Assembly (NCBI GenBank): GCA_965261915.1 | Contig: CBDHDW010000013.1 | Location: 2,914,001-2,978,000 of the forward strand | Length of the DNA stretch: 64,000 bases | Source: JAIBDK01 sp965261915 | GTDB taxonomy: Bacteria; Pseudomonadota; Gammaproteobacteria; Arenicellales; Poriferihabitantaceae | Direction of reading: 5' to 3' | In this document: positions 8,918-17,074 of the stretch, piece after piece | Layout of the letters: each line of letters starts with the position of its first letter | Position numbering within the stretch: position 1 is the first letter of the stretch | The notes under the pieces: generated by a model | Told to the model about the DNA's origin: nothing | Seen by the model: only the letters and a program-made list of their open reading frames with translations | The model's database searches: none | Position numbers and translations under genes: made by a program

Positions 8918-10315
8918 TCATGACACAAGCCTAAATAGCGCCATTCTATCAAGGTCTTGCCGTTGCGTGATGAATTTCGCGAAGTTTGTACGAGAATCCG
9001 TATCCAGGAGAAAATGCGGGAGGCTGCTGCGTAGCGCAGTGGCAACCACCAACTCGGACGGAGCTAGACCGGGCCGGATCGTTCGAAGCCAGGAGCCAAA
9101 AGAGTTCCAGTCTAGCCGAGGGTGGCAAGATGCCAGGTAATGAAGTAGCCCTTGAGCAACAATCCCCGCGTGTACAAAGACGTGATAAGCCTTCAGTTTT
9201 CGCTTGACGCCATCGCGATATTTTTTTGATTCCCGGTGAAGGTGCTGATTACCATTGCGTCGCTCCAATGGCTTCATTACGCTCATCCAGAAAGGGTATG
9301 AAAAAGAACCGATAACATGAACCGCCTGCTTGAAGGCATGCTCTATTTTAAATCGCAGACCGTAGAGGTGAATGATATCGAGGGCCGATAATGACGTATC
9401 AGTAGACATGAGTATACAGCGTCCCCTCGTTGGGTGAACGACAATGACAAACCGAACAATACTGCCGGTCGGTCTCCATAATAAATCATGGACTGCGTAT
9501 CGGATAGCTACGTTTTTTTCGCCATAGACAGGGCTTTGAGCCTCCTCCATCAATGCGACCAACCCAAACAGTGATCTTGGTTTTACCTTGTCACCATACT
9601 TACGTGGCCGCCCTCTTTTTTTCGGCTGTTGCTGATGATGCAGCTGGTAGGCAACCGCATTTGATCTGGCGCGGGTGACCAAATGATTCCCCTCATTCAA
9701 AAGCCCATTAACGACTTTCTGGCTGGCATAATAGGCGTCGGCGACAAAATAATACGGCTCCTGAATACTGACTATCGCCAGTAGACTGATCATTTTGTCG
9801 AGCAGGGTACGCCGGTCACGATTCGATAACACGGTCCCCTCATGAATCCTCGCGGCAAGCGGCACAGCGAACACGCTATTGGCGGCACGAGAAAGAATAG
9901 AGACGGCCTGAAAGGAGTGTCCCATGATGTACTCCGCTTTGGTATTTGACTCGGATTCCTGATGTAGCAGCTTCACAGCAGGCATCTTTTTGCCCTGTTT
10001 GGAGACCTTAATGCCGTCCCCCACCAACACGAGTCGGCCATTCACTCGAACCAGACCAGGGAACAGTCGAAGTACAAGTTGAGACCACAATACCGTCATT
10101 GAGTCCAACTTAATGCCGGTGCTGTGGAAGTTATCCAGCAAGTTGTCATAAAACCGCCCCTGTAACCCCAGCGCCCGGACAATACTCGTCACCCCCATTC
10201 GTTCGGTACGAACCGTCAATCCCGCCACACAGACGGCGAACCACATAAATGTCCGGGTACGAGCGCAAGCCGGGCGAAGATAAATGATTGCATCCCACCA
10301 ATAGATCCACAGCAT
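8918..10315 (-). CDS. DDE transposase, IS4/IS701-like
   Basis: Transposase of 465 residues with a DDE-type catalytic core: LVLVGDGIKVSKQGKKMP supplies the first Asp, YYFVADAYYASQKVV near residue 200 the second, and LRFKIEHAFKQAVHVIGSF near residue 330 the Glu. A basic linker with KKRGRPRKYGDK lies between. The layout matches the IS4/IS701 supergroup. No frame break is visible, so it may be active. Inverted repeats could not be recognised in the short flanks, so element ends are unresolved. A small divergent gene 48 bases away resembles a common companion of such transposases. Confidence 0.8.
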   Translation of the reverse strand: MLWIYWWDAIIYLRPACARTRTFMWFAVCVAGLTVRTERMGVTSIVRALGLQGRFYDNLLDNFHSTGIKLDSMTVLWSQLVLRLFPGLVRVNGRLVLVGDGIKVSKQGKKMPAVKLLHQESESNTKAEYIMGHSFQAVSILSRAANSVFAVPLAARIHEGTVLSNRDRRTLLDKMISLLAIVSIQEPYYFVADAYYASQKVVNGLLNEGNHLVTRARSNAVAYQLHHQQQPKKRGRPRKYGDKVKPRSLFGLVALMEEAQSPVYGEKNVAIRYAVHDLLWRPTGSIVRFVIVVHPTRGRCILMSTDTSLSALDIIHLYGLRFKIEHAFKQAVHVIGSFSYPFWMSVMKPLERRNGNQHLHRESKKYRDGVKRKLKAYHVFVHAGIVAQGLLHYLASCHPRLDWNSFGSWLRTIRPGLAPSELVVATALRSSLPHFLLDTDSRTNFAKFITQRQDLDRMALFRLVS

Positions 10316-10363
10316 AGACAGTGTCCTTTTGACAAACTAACATACCATGTATATGCTATATCA

Positions 10364-10675
10364 ATGACAAAGAAAAGGCTCGCACAAATTGAACGGCGTA
10401 TGACAAAGATCAAAGGTGACATAGCATTACTGGGCGCTATGCGCCCTGGATCGTTGACGAAGCAATACAAGGACCGGGAGAGTCAGACTGGGCCTTATTA
10501 TCAGGTCAGCTATACACTGGATATGAAGAGCCGGACGGAGTATATTCGCAAGGAATTTGTGGGCGATATACGCGGCCAGATAAGTAACTATAAACGGTTC
10601 AAGAAGCTCAATGCACAATGGGTGGCGCTGAGTATTGAGCACTCAAAGTTATCAATGAAACTCAAGCAAGCGTAG
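10364..10675 (+). CDS. Small DUF6788-like protein next to transposase
   Basis: A 103-residue cytoplasmic protein with an N-terminal helical stretch, the motif MRPGSLTKQY, then GPYYQVSYT and a C-terminal helical half (VGDIRGQISNYKRFKKLNAQW). This pattern matches the DUF6788 family as I recall it, except that the usual Cys pair between KQY and GPYYQ is absent. Such proteins are frequently encoded beside IS4-like transposases. Here the gene is divergent from one, sharing a 48-base gap, so it may be a regulator or helper of that element. Function is unknown. Confidence 0.6.
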   Translation: MTKKRLAQIERRMTKIKGDIALLGAMRPGSLTKQYKDRESQTGPYYQVSYTLDMKSRTEYIRKEFVGDIRGQISNYKRFKKLNAQWVALSIEHSKLSMKLKQA

Positions 10676-10760
10676 TGATTACAACGGGAAGCAAGCAAAA
10701 ATCGTGGCCAAACTGGGCAGTAAAAAGAACCCATTGATTTTAAGAGTTGCCGATGACTCA

Positions 10761-10768
10761 AAAGTCGA
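10761..10768. repeat. Left 8-bp target duplication of the IS1595 element
   Basis: AAAGTCGA directly abuts the left inverted repeat and is repeated exactly at 11712-11719 after the right end. Eight bases is the usual duplication length for the IS1595 family. Confidence 0.92.
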
Positions 10769-11711
10769 CCTAATTACCACCATAGATAAGTCGCTCTTTC
10801 CTGTATATAATCACAGTCTATCTATTTAATTCGTAAGGGGGTATGTCATGGCGCGTAATAAGGTGCAATTCCAGAAAGGGGTTAGTTTGAACGATTTTAT
10901 CAAACAGTACGGTAGCGAAGACCAATGCTTCGATGCGCTTTATGCCTGGCGGTGGCCCAAAGGGTTCCAGTGTCCGGCCTGTGGTCACGACAAGTGCTGC
11001 CAGTTAACCAATCGCAAACTTCAGCAGTGCAATCGCTGCAATCGCCAGACGTCACTGACGGCTGGAACCCTCTTTGAATCCACCAAACTACCGCTCACGC
11101 TATGGTTCCAGGGTATCTATCTGATTACACAGGACAAGAAAGGCATCTCGGCCATGAAACTGCATCGTCACCTGGGTATTTCTTACAATGCCGCCTGGCG
11201 GATGAAGCACAAGCTTATGCAGGTGATGATGGAGCGGGATCACAATAACAAACTATCCGGGTTGATTGAATTGGATGATGCCTATCTCGGCGGCGAGCGT
11301 AAAAGGTTTCCGCACAGAAGCGATTAAGTCATGGAGTCAGCAACATCTGACCGAGGGCAGTACTGTTATCTCCGATGGTTTGGCGTGCTTTAATGCCGTT
11401 GTCGAGGCCTGTTGCTTGCATGACAAGATTGTGTGCGGCGGCGGGAGAGCGTCTGTCGAAAAACCCGAGTTCTTGAGTTCTGTAATCAGGTGGATCAATA
11501 CGATTCTGGGTAACTTAAAGAGCGCCTTACGCAGTACCTGGCATGCTATTCGACCTAAATATGCTCAGCGATACTTGTCAGAATTTCAGTATCGTTTCAA
11601 TCGTCGTTTTGATTTGAGCGACCTCATTCCCAGGCTGGCTTGCGCGGCACTCAGAACGCCACCGATGCCGGAAAACTTGCTGAAGATAGGCTTGGATAGA
11701 TGGTAATTAGG
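10769..11711 (+). mobile_element. IS1595-family insertion sequence, 943 bp
   Basis: Both ends begin CCTAATTACCA when read inward (11 identical bases, then partial similarity), and the element is flanked by perfect 8-base direct repeats AAAGTCGA. It carries one transposase gene that is itself broken, so the copy is probably immobile unless helped in trans. It has inserted into the SEC-C gene. Confidence 0.92.
10848..11706 (+). pseudogene. IS1595 transposase with internal deletion
   Basis: The first part (to 11327) has the zinc ribbon (CPACGHDKC and CNRCNRQTS near residues 44-67) and the helix-turn-helix, and reaches the first catalytic Asp in IELDDAYLGGE. In the next frame, VKGFRTEAIKSWSQQHL, the second Asp in VISDGLACF and the C-terminal FNRRFDL follow. 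Family members have about 30 residues between GGER and VKGFR that are missing here, so a deletion of roughly 100 bases changed the frame near 11300. A small extra segment near WINTILGN may also be present. The product should be inactive. Confidence 0.85.
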
Positions 11712-11719
11712 AAAGTCGA
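11712..11719. repeat. Right 8-bp target duplication of the IS1595 element
   Basis: AAAGTCGA immediately after the right inverted repeat GGTAATTAGG, identical to 10761-10768. Confidence 0.92.
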
Positions 11720-11830
11720 TATGATCGCCAATACCTGTCATGAAAACGGCTGGCATTTTATTTTGGGGTTTGAACCGGACAAGGAAGAGGATCTAACGGA
11801 CCTGGAAAGAAAGCTATCGCCTCCCATCCA

Positions 11831-12205
11831 TCATGAAGCCGCAAAGATCGGGCGAAATGAACGGTGTGTCTGCGGAAGCGGGAAGAAATACAAGAAATGT
11901 TGCGGAGCTGCCGCTTGACTGGTTTCGCTAAACAGCAAATAAAACAGAGCGCAGAACTCGGTACTCTCAAGAAAGGTAACAAACTGCAAAATTGCATAAA
12001 CATATTTATTCAGGGGTTTGCTGAATGATTGCAGTTTTTCGTTGGTTTCTCCCGTGATGAGTTTGAAACCAAACTGGATAACGACCAAAGCAGCGATCAC
12101 GAATTCAGCAACGGTATAAACACCCGCGAAGAATATTACAAACAATAATCGAATCCCGGTGTCTTTCAGGCTGGATTTTGAGACAGCGTTTTCAGATGTT
12201 TCCAT
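11831..12205 (-). CDS. DUF4389 family membrane protein with atypical tail
   Basis: Inner-membrane protein of unknown function. Two hydrophobic segments at about residues 16-46 (GIRLLFVIFFAGVYTVAEFV onward), then LITGETNEKLQSFSKPLNKYVY and LQFVTF, are typical of DUF4389 proteins, which usually end soon afterwards with a short acidic/aromatic tail. Here the frame continues for about 35 more residues and overlaps the convergent 3' end of the SEC-C gene. The tail (FCALFYLLFSETSQ onward) does not look like the family, so a lost stop or frameshift near residue 90 is likely. Confidence 0.7.
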   Translation of the reverse strand: METSENAVSKSSLKDTGIRLLFVIFFAGVYTVAEFVIAALVVIQFGFKLITGETNEKLQSFSKPLNKYVYAILQFVTFLESTEFCALFYLLFSETSQAAAPQHFLYFFPLPQTHRSFRPIFAAS

Positions 12206-12292
12206 AGTGCTAACCGGTTGAGCTTGAATGAATGATTATATAAGTCCAGTTTTGGTTTTTTAAATGAAAATATCCGCTGATCTTATCAATCT

Positions 12293-13429
12293 TTAATCTT
12301 TTAGCATCTTAACCAGAATATCCAGATATATTCTGGTTAAAAGGTCGAGGTCACTAACGCATATTTGTTCGTCTATCTGATGAATCGTTGCGTTTACCGG
12401 ACCCAGCTCAACTACCTGAGTCCCGGTTGGCGCGATGAATCTTCCGTCTGAAGTTCCGCCGTTTGTTGAAAGTTCGGGATGAATATCGCATACCTGTTTT
12501 ATCGCATTGCTGACGGCGTTAACAAATTCACCGGTTTTCGTTTCGAATGGCAATCCAGGCTCACCCCATTGAATTTCAAATTCAACCTTTTGCGCTGTCA
12601 AAATCCGCTCAACTGTGGAGATTATTTCCTGGGCTGTGGTTTCAGGAGAGTATCGAAAGTTGAATTTCACCTCTATTTCACCTGGAATGACGTTGGTTGC
12701 ACCGGTACCGCCGTTGATATTGGACATTTGAAAACGGCTAGGCTGGAAGTTTTCGTTTCCTTGATCCCATTGATGGTCTTGCAACGCATGTAGCGCCGGT
12801 ATTGCGGTATGAATTGGGTTTATTGCCTGATGCGGGTACGCAATATGACCCTGTTTCCCCTTGACGATGAGCGTCGCATTGAGAGAGCCTCGTCTGCCAA
12901 TTTTTGCCATATCACCAACTTTATTGACACTGGTTGGTTCGCCGACAATGCAATAGTCGATTTGCTGCTGACGTTGGGAGAGGGTGGAAATAACTTCCCG
13001 TGTTCCCCAACGCGCGACACCTTCTTCGTCACTGGTGATGAGCAATCCAATCGATCCTGTGTGCTCGGGGTATTGATCAACAAATTGCTCACAGGCGACC
13101 AAAAAGCTGGCGATGCTCCCTTTCATATCCGCCGCACCGCGACCGTGCAGCATGTCATTTTCTATAACCGCGTCGAACGGCGGGTGAGTCCACTGATCTG
13201 GCGGGCCAGTGGGAACGACATCGGTGTGCCCGGCAAATACAAGCAAAGGTTTTTGATCGCCGTGTGTTGCCCATAAATTCTGGACATCATGAAAATTCAG
13301 TTGTTCACAGGAAAATCCAGTTTTGCGCAATCTGGTTTTGAGTATTTCCTGACAGCCGTTGTCATTGGGCGTTACCGATTCGATGCGAATCAAATCGCGT
13401 GCCAGCTCAATTGTTGGTGATAATGACAT
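12293..13429 (-). CDS. dapE: Succinyl-diaminopimelate desuccinylase
   Basis: Zinc peptidase-family enzyme of the lysine and diaminopimelate pathway; it removes succinate from N-succinyl-LL-diaminopimelate. The ATG at 13429 gives 378 residues, close to the E. coli enzyme (375); the longer frame to 13570 only adds unrelated sequence. Metal and catalytic motifs are FAGHTDVVPTGP near residue 65, GRGAADMKG near residue 97, SDEEG near residue 132, NGGTSDGRFIAP and the late His in NATIHQIDE. A SAM methyltransferase gene is divergent from it. Confidence 0.94.
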   Translation of the reverse strand: MSLSPTIELARDLIRIESVTPNDNGCQEILKTRLRKTGFSCEQLNFHDVQNLWATHGDQKPLLVFAGHTDVVPTGPPDQWTHPPFDAVIENDMLHGRGAADMKGSIASFLVACEQFVDQYPEHTGSIGLLITSDEEGVARWGTREVISTLSQRQQQIDYCIVGEPTSVNKVGDMAKIGRRGSLNATLIVKGKQGHIAYPHQAINPIHTAIPALHALQDHQWDQGNENFQPSRFQMSNINGGTGATNVIPGEIEVKFNFRYSPETTAQEIISTVERILTAQKVEFEIQWGEPGLPFETKTGEFVNAVSNAIKQVCDIHPELSTNGGTSDGRFIAPTGTQVVELGPVNATIHQIDEQICVSDLDLLTRIYLDILVKMLKD

Positions 13430-13502
13430 AATAGGGTAAAAAAGGATTGGAAGGGCTATTTTAACTATAAACGAAAAGGAAAAACTATGAGAAAATCGCT
13501 TT

Positions 13503-14255
13503 ATGAGTGAATGGTTTGAAACTAACTTGGGCGCATCCGTTGTGAAGTCGGAGTTGCAGCGCTGCATCAACCTGATCCCCTCGGAATACTACGCTCGAGG
13601 TATGCAAATCGGTATGGTTAGCCACAATTTTCTGGAAAACTCGTCCGTAGCTAATCGTTATTTCGTCAAGACGCCAACCTGTTCAGGGATGTTAACAGAC
13701 GAAAACGGTTACTTCGTGTCCTCTGACCCATCAGTATTGCCATTTCCAGAGCGCTCCCAGAATCTTGTGGTGCTGCCGCATACCCTTGATTTTTGCAGCA
13801 GTCCCCATGAGGTGCTTCGACAGATCAATCAGATTCTCTCCCCGGAAGGGTGCCTGGTGGTCAGCGGATTTAATGTTTCCAGTTTTTATGGTTTGAGCAA
13901 AGCTTTGAGGAATAAAAAACACCTACCCTGGTGCGGCAGTTTTTATTCTGTGCGGCGCGTACAAGACTGGTTGTCGTTGCTGGGATACGATCTTGTCGGC
14001 GCATCCATGATCGAATATCAATTGCCGCTCCAGTCCGAAATATGGCGAAATCGAATGCGTTTTCTGGAATCTGTCGGCGATCGGTGGTGGCCAGGCTTTG
14101 GTGGAATCTACATCATTGTCGGTCGTAAAAAAGAAATCATGGTACGACCGATTGGCACTCAAAAAACCTGGCAGCGTTTGATTCCAGGAATGGCCAGACC
14201 TGCTTCTGCGTCGCAAAAAGCGGCGAAAATGGGTATTCGGCTGGTAAAGGGTTGA
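13503..14255 (+). CDS. yafS: YafS-like SAM-dependent methyltransferase
   Basis: Class I methyltransferase-fold protein of 250 residues. It resembles E. coli YafS in layout: a central LPFPERSQNLVVLPHTLDFCSSP-type motif (residues about 78-102), then GCLVVSGFNVSSFYGL and WLSLLGYDLVGAS, then a basic C-terminal tail. Its position directly upstream of rnhA and dnaQ matches the enterobacterial yafS-rnhA-dnaQ order, which supports the identification. The glycine-rich SAM loop is poorly defined, as in YafS itself; the substrate is not known. Confidence 0.8.
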   Translation: MSEWFETNLGASVVKSELQRCINLIPSEYYARGMQIGMVSHNFLENSSVANRYFVKTPTCSGMLTDENGYFVSSDPSVLPFPERSQNLVVLPHTLDFCSSPHEVLRQINQILSPEGCLVVSGFNVSSFYGLSKALRNKKHLPWCGSFYSVRRVQDWLSLLGYDLVGASMIEYQLPLQSEIWRNRMRFLESVGDRWWPGFGGIYIIVGRKKEIMVRPIGTQKTWQRLIPGMARPASASQKAAKMGIRLVKG

Positions 14256-14265
14256 ATCTGGGACT

Positions 14266-14712
14266 ATGTATAAAGTTACGATATATACCGATGGTGCGTG
14301 TAAGGGCAACCCCGGACCGGGGGGCTGGGGTGCGATCTTGCAATTTTCTGATCAGGTGAAAGAATTACGCGGAGGAGAAAGCAGCACAACCAATAATAGA
14401 ATGGAATTGACAGCGGCTATCGAAGCGTTGAGAGCGCTGAAAAAACCTTGCGTGGTAGCGTTATTTACGGATTCAACCTATGTCAAAAATGGAATTCAGC
14501 AATGGCTGCATAACTGGAAGAAAAATAACTGGCGTACAGCGGCAAAAAAACCGGTTAAAAATCAGGATTTGTGGGAGTTGCTGGATGAGCAAGCCGAGCG
14601 TCACGAAATTGTCTGGAAGTGGGTTAAAGGCCATTCGGGTGATCCAGGTAATGAACGTGCTGATGAACTTGCCAATCTCGGCGTTTCCGAAAACGCAGAG
14701 AAAGTGGTTTAG
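14266..14712 (+). CDS. rnhA: Ribonuclease HI
   Basis: Cleaves the RNA strand of RNA-DNA hybrids. The 148-residue protein carries all catalytic acids: Asp in YTDGACKGNPGPGGWG near residue 9, Glu in RMELTAAIEAL near residue 47, Asp in LFTDSTYVKNGI near residue 69, and Asp in NERADELA near residue 132, with the active-site His in KGHSGDPGN. The basic handle (WLHNWKKNNWRTAAKKPVKN) is present. It sits 10 bases after the yafS-like gene and 18 bases before dnaQ. Confidence 0.97.
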   Translation: MYKVTIYTDGACKGNPGPGGWGAILQFSDQVKELRGGESSTTNNRMELTAAIEALRALKKPCVVALFTDSTYVKNGIQQWLHNWKKNNWRTAAKKPVKNQDLWELLDEQAERHEIVWKWVKGHSGDPGNERADELANLGVSENAEKVV

Positions 14713-14730
14713 ATTTATAGTGGAACGACT

Positions 14731-15438
14731 ATGAGACAAATCGTACTCGATACTGAAACCACCGGATTAGAAGCCAGTCAGGGACATAAAGTGATTGAGA
14801 TCGGAGCGGTGGAAATGATTAACCGCCGACTAACCGGCAATAATTTTCACCACTATCTCAACCCAGAGCGTCAAATTGATGAAGCGGCCATGGAAGTCCA
14901 CGGAATCAAAAATGAAGATCTGGTTGATAAACCGCTTTTTGATGATATTGCCGTGGAATTAATGGGTTATCTCAAAGGAGCAGAATTGATCATCCATAAT
15001 GCGCCTTTCGACGTGGGATTTCTGAATGCCGAGTTTAATCATATTGGCTACAACGAAACCGTCATTCAGGATAACTGTGAGGTGCTTGATACCTTGGTGA
15101 TGGCGCGGCATAAGCATCCAGGTCAAAAAAACAACCTTGACGCTTTGTGTAAACGCTACGCGGTAAACAACACCCAGCGTACCTTGCACGGTGCGTTACT
15201 GGATGCCGAAATTCTCGCCGATGTCTATCTTCAAATGACCGGGGGACAAATCTCGCTGCTGGGAGAATCTGAAAATATTACGAGCCAAAATCCGGATCAG
15301 GAAAGGGTCAAAATTGATATTGAAAATGCGACGAATTTGAAGGTGCTGAAAGCCAGTGAGTCTGAGCTTGAAGCGCACAATCAGTGGCTTGAATTATTGC
15401 GCAAACAGGCAAAGTCCGAGGTTGTCTGGGATCAGTAA
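14731..15438 (+). CDS. dnaQ: DNA polymerase III epsilon subunit, 3'-5' exonuclease
   Basis: Proofreading exonuclease of the replicative polymerase. Of its 235 residues the first 175 form the DEDDh exonuclease: LDTETTGLE (Asp7/Glu9 area), IIHNAPFDVGFLN near residue 87, and LHGALLDAEILADVYL near residue 152, which holds the catalytic His and last Asp. The C-terminal tail after about residue 180 would bind the alpha subunit. Order rnhA-dnaQ is on one strand here, unlike the divergent arrangement in E. coli. Confidence 0.95.
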   Translation: MRQIVLDTETTGLEASQGHKVIEIGAVEMINRRLTGNNFHHYLNPERQIDEAAMEVHGIKNEDLVDKPLFDDIAVELMGYLKGAELIIHNAPFDVGFLNAEFNHIGYNETVIQDNCEVLDTLVMARHKHPGQKNNLDALCKRYAVNNTQRTLHGALLDAEILADVYLQMTGGQISLLGESENITSQNPDQERVKIDIENATNLKVLKASESELEAHNQWLELLRKQAKSEVVWDQ

Positions 15439-15462
15439 TATCGGCGCAGGCGGTTAACCCGG

Positions 15463-15727
15463 TTACGCTAATATACGAACCCAATAGCAGATAAGCGTCA
15501 CCAGATAAACATCATCAGAATACGGGATTGATCGGGGCAGTGCCTTTTTAAACGGTTTTACCTCTACACTATCGTAGACGCCAGCGGCAACATACGGAGC
15601 TGATCCCGCAACCAAAAGTCGACCTTCTTCAATAAGTTGATTTAAGTCGTTGGAGGTGTGCGGGTCTTGCATTTAAGCGAGCTTCGAGGCTGCCTTTGGT
15701 ATCTTTTGCATAAATTGTGTAATACAC
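15463..15727 (-). pseudogene. yciI: yciI remnant (frameshift plus core deletion)
   Basis: Remnant of a YCII-domain protein. From a GTG at 15727 the frame reads VYYTIYAKDTKGSLEARLNA and on to RPAHLQRL, then hits a stop. One base out of frame it continues LNQLIEEGRLLVAGS and jumps directly to APYVAAGVYDSVEVKPFKKA. Intact YciI proteins have about 30 more residues between the AG and PYVAAGVY motifs. So a frameshift near 15645 and a deletion of about 90 bases near 15605 are both present. The place just downstream of yciB is the normal one. Confidence 0.85.
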
Positions 15728-15755
15728 GTTCGGTTCTGTATAAAAATTTGACTAA

Positions 15756-16322
15756 TTAATCCTGATCTTCATTCAGGGTAATGTGTTTCGAGAGAAATAC
15801 CATTTGGCCAATGGCAAAGACCAGGGTAAGGCCAAACATCCAGAAGACTTTGAAATTGACCCAGGTTTCGGTGCGAACTTCTTCGGTCGCATCGATGTTG
15901 TAATAAAATGCGACGTACAGGTTAATGGCGCCCAGCGCGAGGAAAAACAAAGCCCAGGCGATGTTGAGTTTTTCCCACACTGGATTGGGCAAGGATAGCT
16001 GTTTTCCCATGACGAATTCCAGCGCCGATTTTTTTGCAAACATTAACATTCCAAAGATAATTCCTGAAAAAAGCCAGTTTACGATGGTGGGCTTCCACTT
16101 GATAAACACATCGTCCTGAAGAAAAATGGTTAATCCGCCGAAAACCGAGATGATCACTAAAGTCATAAGATGTATGGTTTCGAATCGGCGATGCTTGATC
16201 CAGAAAATGCCAACCTGGATAAATGTCGCAATGATTGCAGCCGCTGTGGCGATAAAAATATCGTAAAATTTAAAAGCGCCAAAAAATACGATAAGTGGAA
16301 ACAGGTCAAATAGCATTTTCAT
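15756..16322 (-). CDS. yciB: YciB inner membrane-spanning protein (septation protein A family)
   Basis: Polytopic inner-membrane protein connected with cell-envelope synthesis and division. The ATG at 16322 gives 188 residues, the family size; a longer frame to 16523 runs through a divergent gene and is rejected. It starts MKMLFDLFPLIVFFGAFKFYDIFIATAA, has five or six hydrophobic segments, and includes the conserved WKPTIVNWLF region and LPNPVWEKLNIAWALFFL near residue 120. A yciI remnant follows on the same strand and a kinase gene is divergent. Confidence 0.93.
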   Translation of the reverse strand: MKMLFDLFPLIVFFGAFKFYDIFIATAAAIIATFIQVGIFWIKHRRFETIHLMTLVIISVFGGLTIFLQDDVFIKWKPTIVNWLFSGIIFGMLMFAKKSALEFVMGKQLSLPNPVWEKLNIAWALFFLALGAINLYVAFYYNIDATEEVRTETWVNFKVFWMFGLTLVFAIGQMVFLSKHITLNEDQD

Positions 16323-16429
16323 AACAATATTCTCAGATACGGTGCGCTGGAGTAGCGTTAGTTGCGAAAGCGTGCGAGTATACGGAGTAGACAAAGCGCA
16401 GGCAAATCTCTTTAACTGAGGAGCAAAAA

Positions 16430-17065
16430 ATAGAAAAAAAACGTTATATCGTAGTTGAAGGCCCCATCGGCGTTGGAAAGACGACGTTGGCTCGACAAAT
16501 CGCCGCCTCTTACGGTGGTGCATTACTATTGGAGCAGTCCGCTGATAACCCGTTTCTGGAGCGTTTCTACAAATCCCCCGATCAGTACGCTTTGCAAACC
16601 CAATTATTTTTTCTGTTCCAACGAGTCAAACAGCTGAAAGAACTTCGTCAGGGTGATTTGTTTACACCGGTGCGGGTTGCTGATTTCATGCTCGAAAAAG
16701 ACTCGTTGTTTGCTGAGTTGACACTGGATGAAGAGGAGCTTTACCTCTATCAGAAGGTTTATGAGAGTCTGGCAACCGAGGTTCCAGCACCGGATCTGGT
16801 CATTTATCTTCAAGCTCCGGTGGATGCGCTGGTTGGGCGAATCCGTAAACGCGGCGTGTTATTTGAACGCAATATGGAGCGCGACTACTTACAACAATTA
16901 TCCGATTCCTACACGCGCTACTTTCTCGGTTATCACGGTTCTCCGCTATTAATGGTCAATGCGGGAAATCTGAACTTTCTTGGGAATGAGGATCATTTTG
17001 CACTGTTGCTGGAAGAGATTAACCGGATTTCTTCTGGCCGTCATTATTTTAATCCGGTGATATAG
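16430..17065 (+). CDS. Deoxynucleoside kinase family protein, apparent AUA start
   Basis: P-loop kinase of the deoxyadenosine/deoxyguanosine kinase family, which phosphorylates deoxynucleosides for salvage. The Walker A GPIGVGKTTL is at residues 11-20; later come EQSADNPFLERFY, QTQLFFLFQR, VADFMLEKD and LVIYLQAPVDALVGRIRKRG (lid region). No ATG, GTG or TTG exists in this frame between the upstream stop at 16388 and the P-loop; the first TTG (16487) would cut the P-loop in two. A strong GAGGAG ribosome site at 16418-16423 points to ATA at 16430 as the start. About 211 residues result. Confidence 0.82.
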   Translation: MEKKRYIVVEGPIGVGKTTLARQIAASYGGALLLEQSADNPFLERFYKSPDQYALQTQLFFLFQRVKQLKELRQGDLFTPVRVADFMLEKDSLFAELTLDEEELYLYQKVYESLATEVPAPDLVIYLQAPVDALVGRIRKRGVLFERNMERDYLQQLSDSYTRYFLGYHGSPLLMVNAGNLNFLGNEDHFALLLEEINRISSGRHYFNPVI

Positions 17066-17074
17066 GGTTCAAAA

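Larger units (their letters stand above)
10704..11918 (+). pseudogene. SEC-C metal-binding protein gene, split by IS1595
   Basis: Small zinc-binding protein of the SEC-C type, interrupted between codons 22 and 23. The 5' part starts at GTG 10704 (VAKLGSKKNPLILRVADDSK); the 3' part resumes at 11712 and ends CVCGSGKKYKKCCG, the SEC-C zinc motif. Removing the IS and one copy of the 8-base duplication restores one open frame of about 87 residues, the size expected of this family, with GWHFILGFEPDKEEDLTDLE in the middle. The break is clean and therefore recent. The family's biochemical role is not established. Confidence 0.85.

Noticed and set aside
13430..13570. Long N-terminal extension of dapE
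   Set aside because: It runs into the divergent methyltransferase gene, and the start at 13429 matches the family length.
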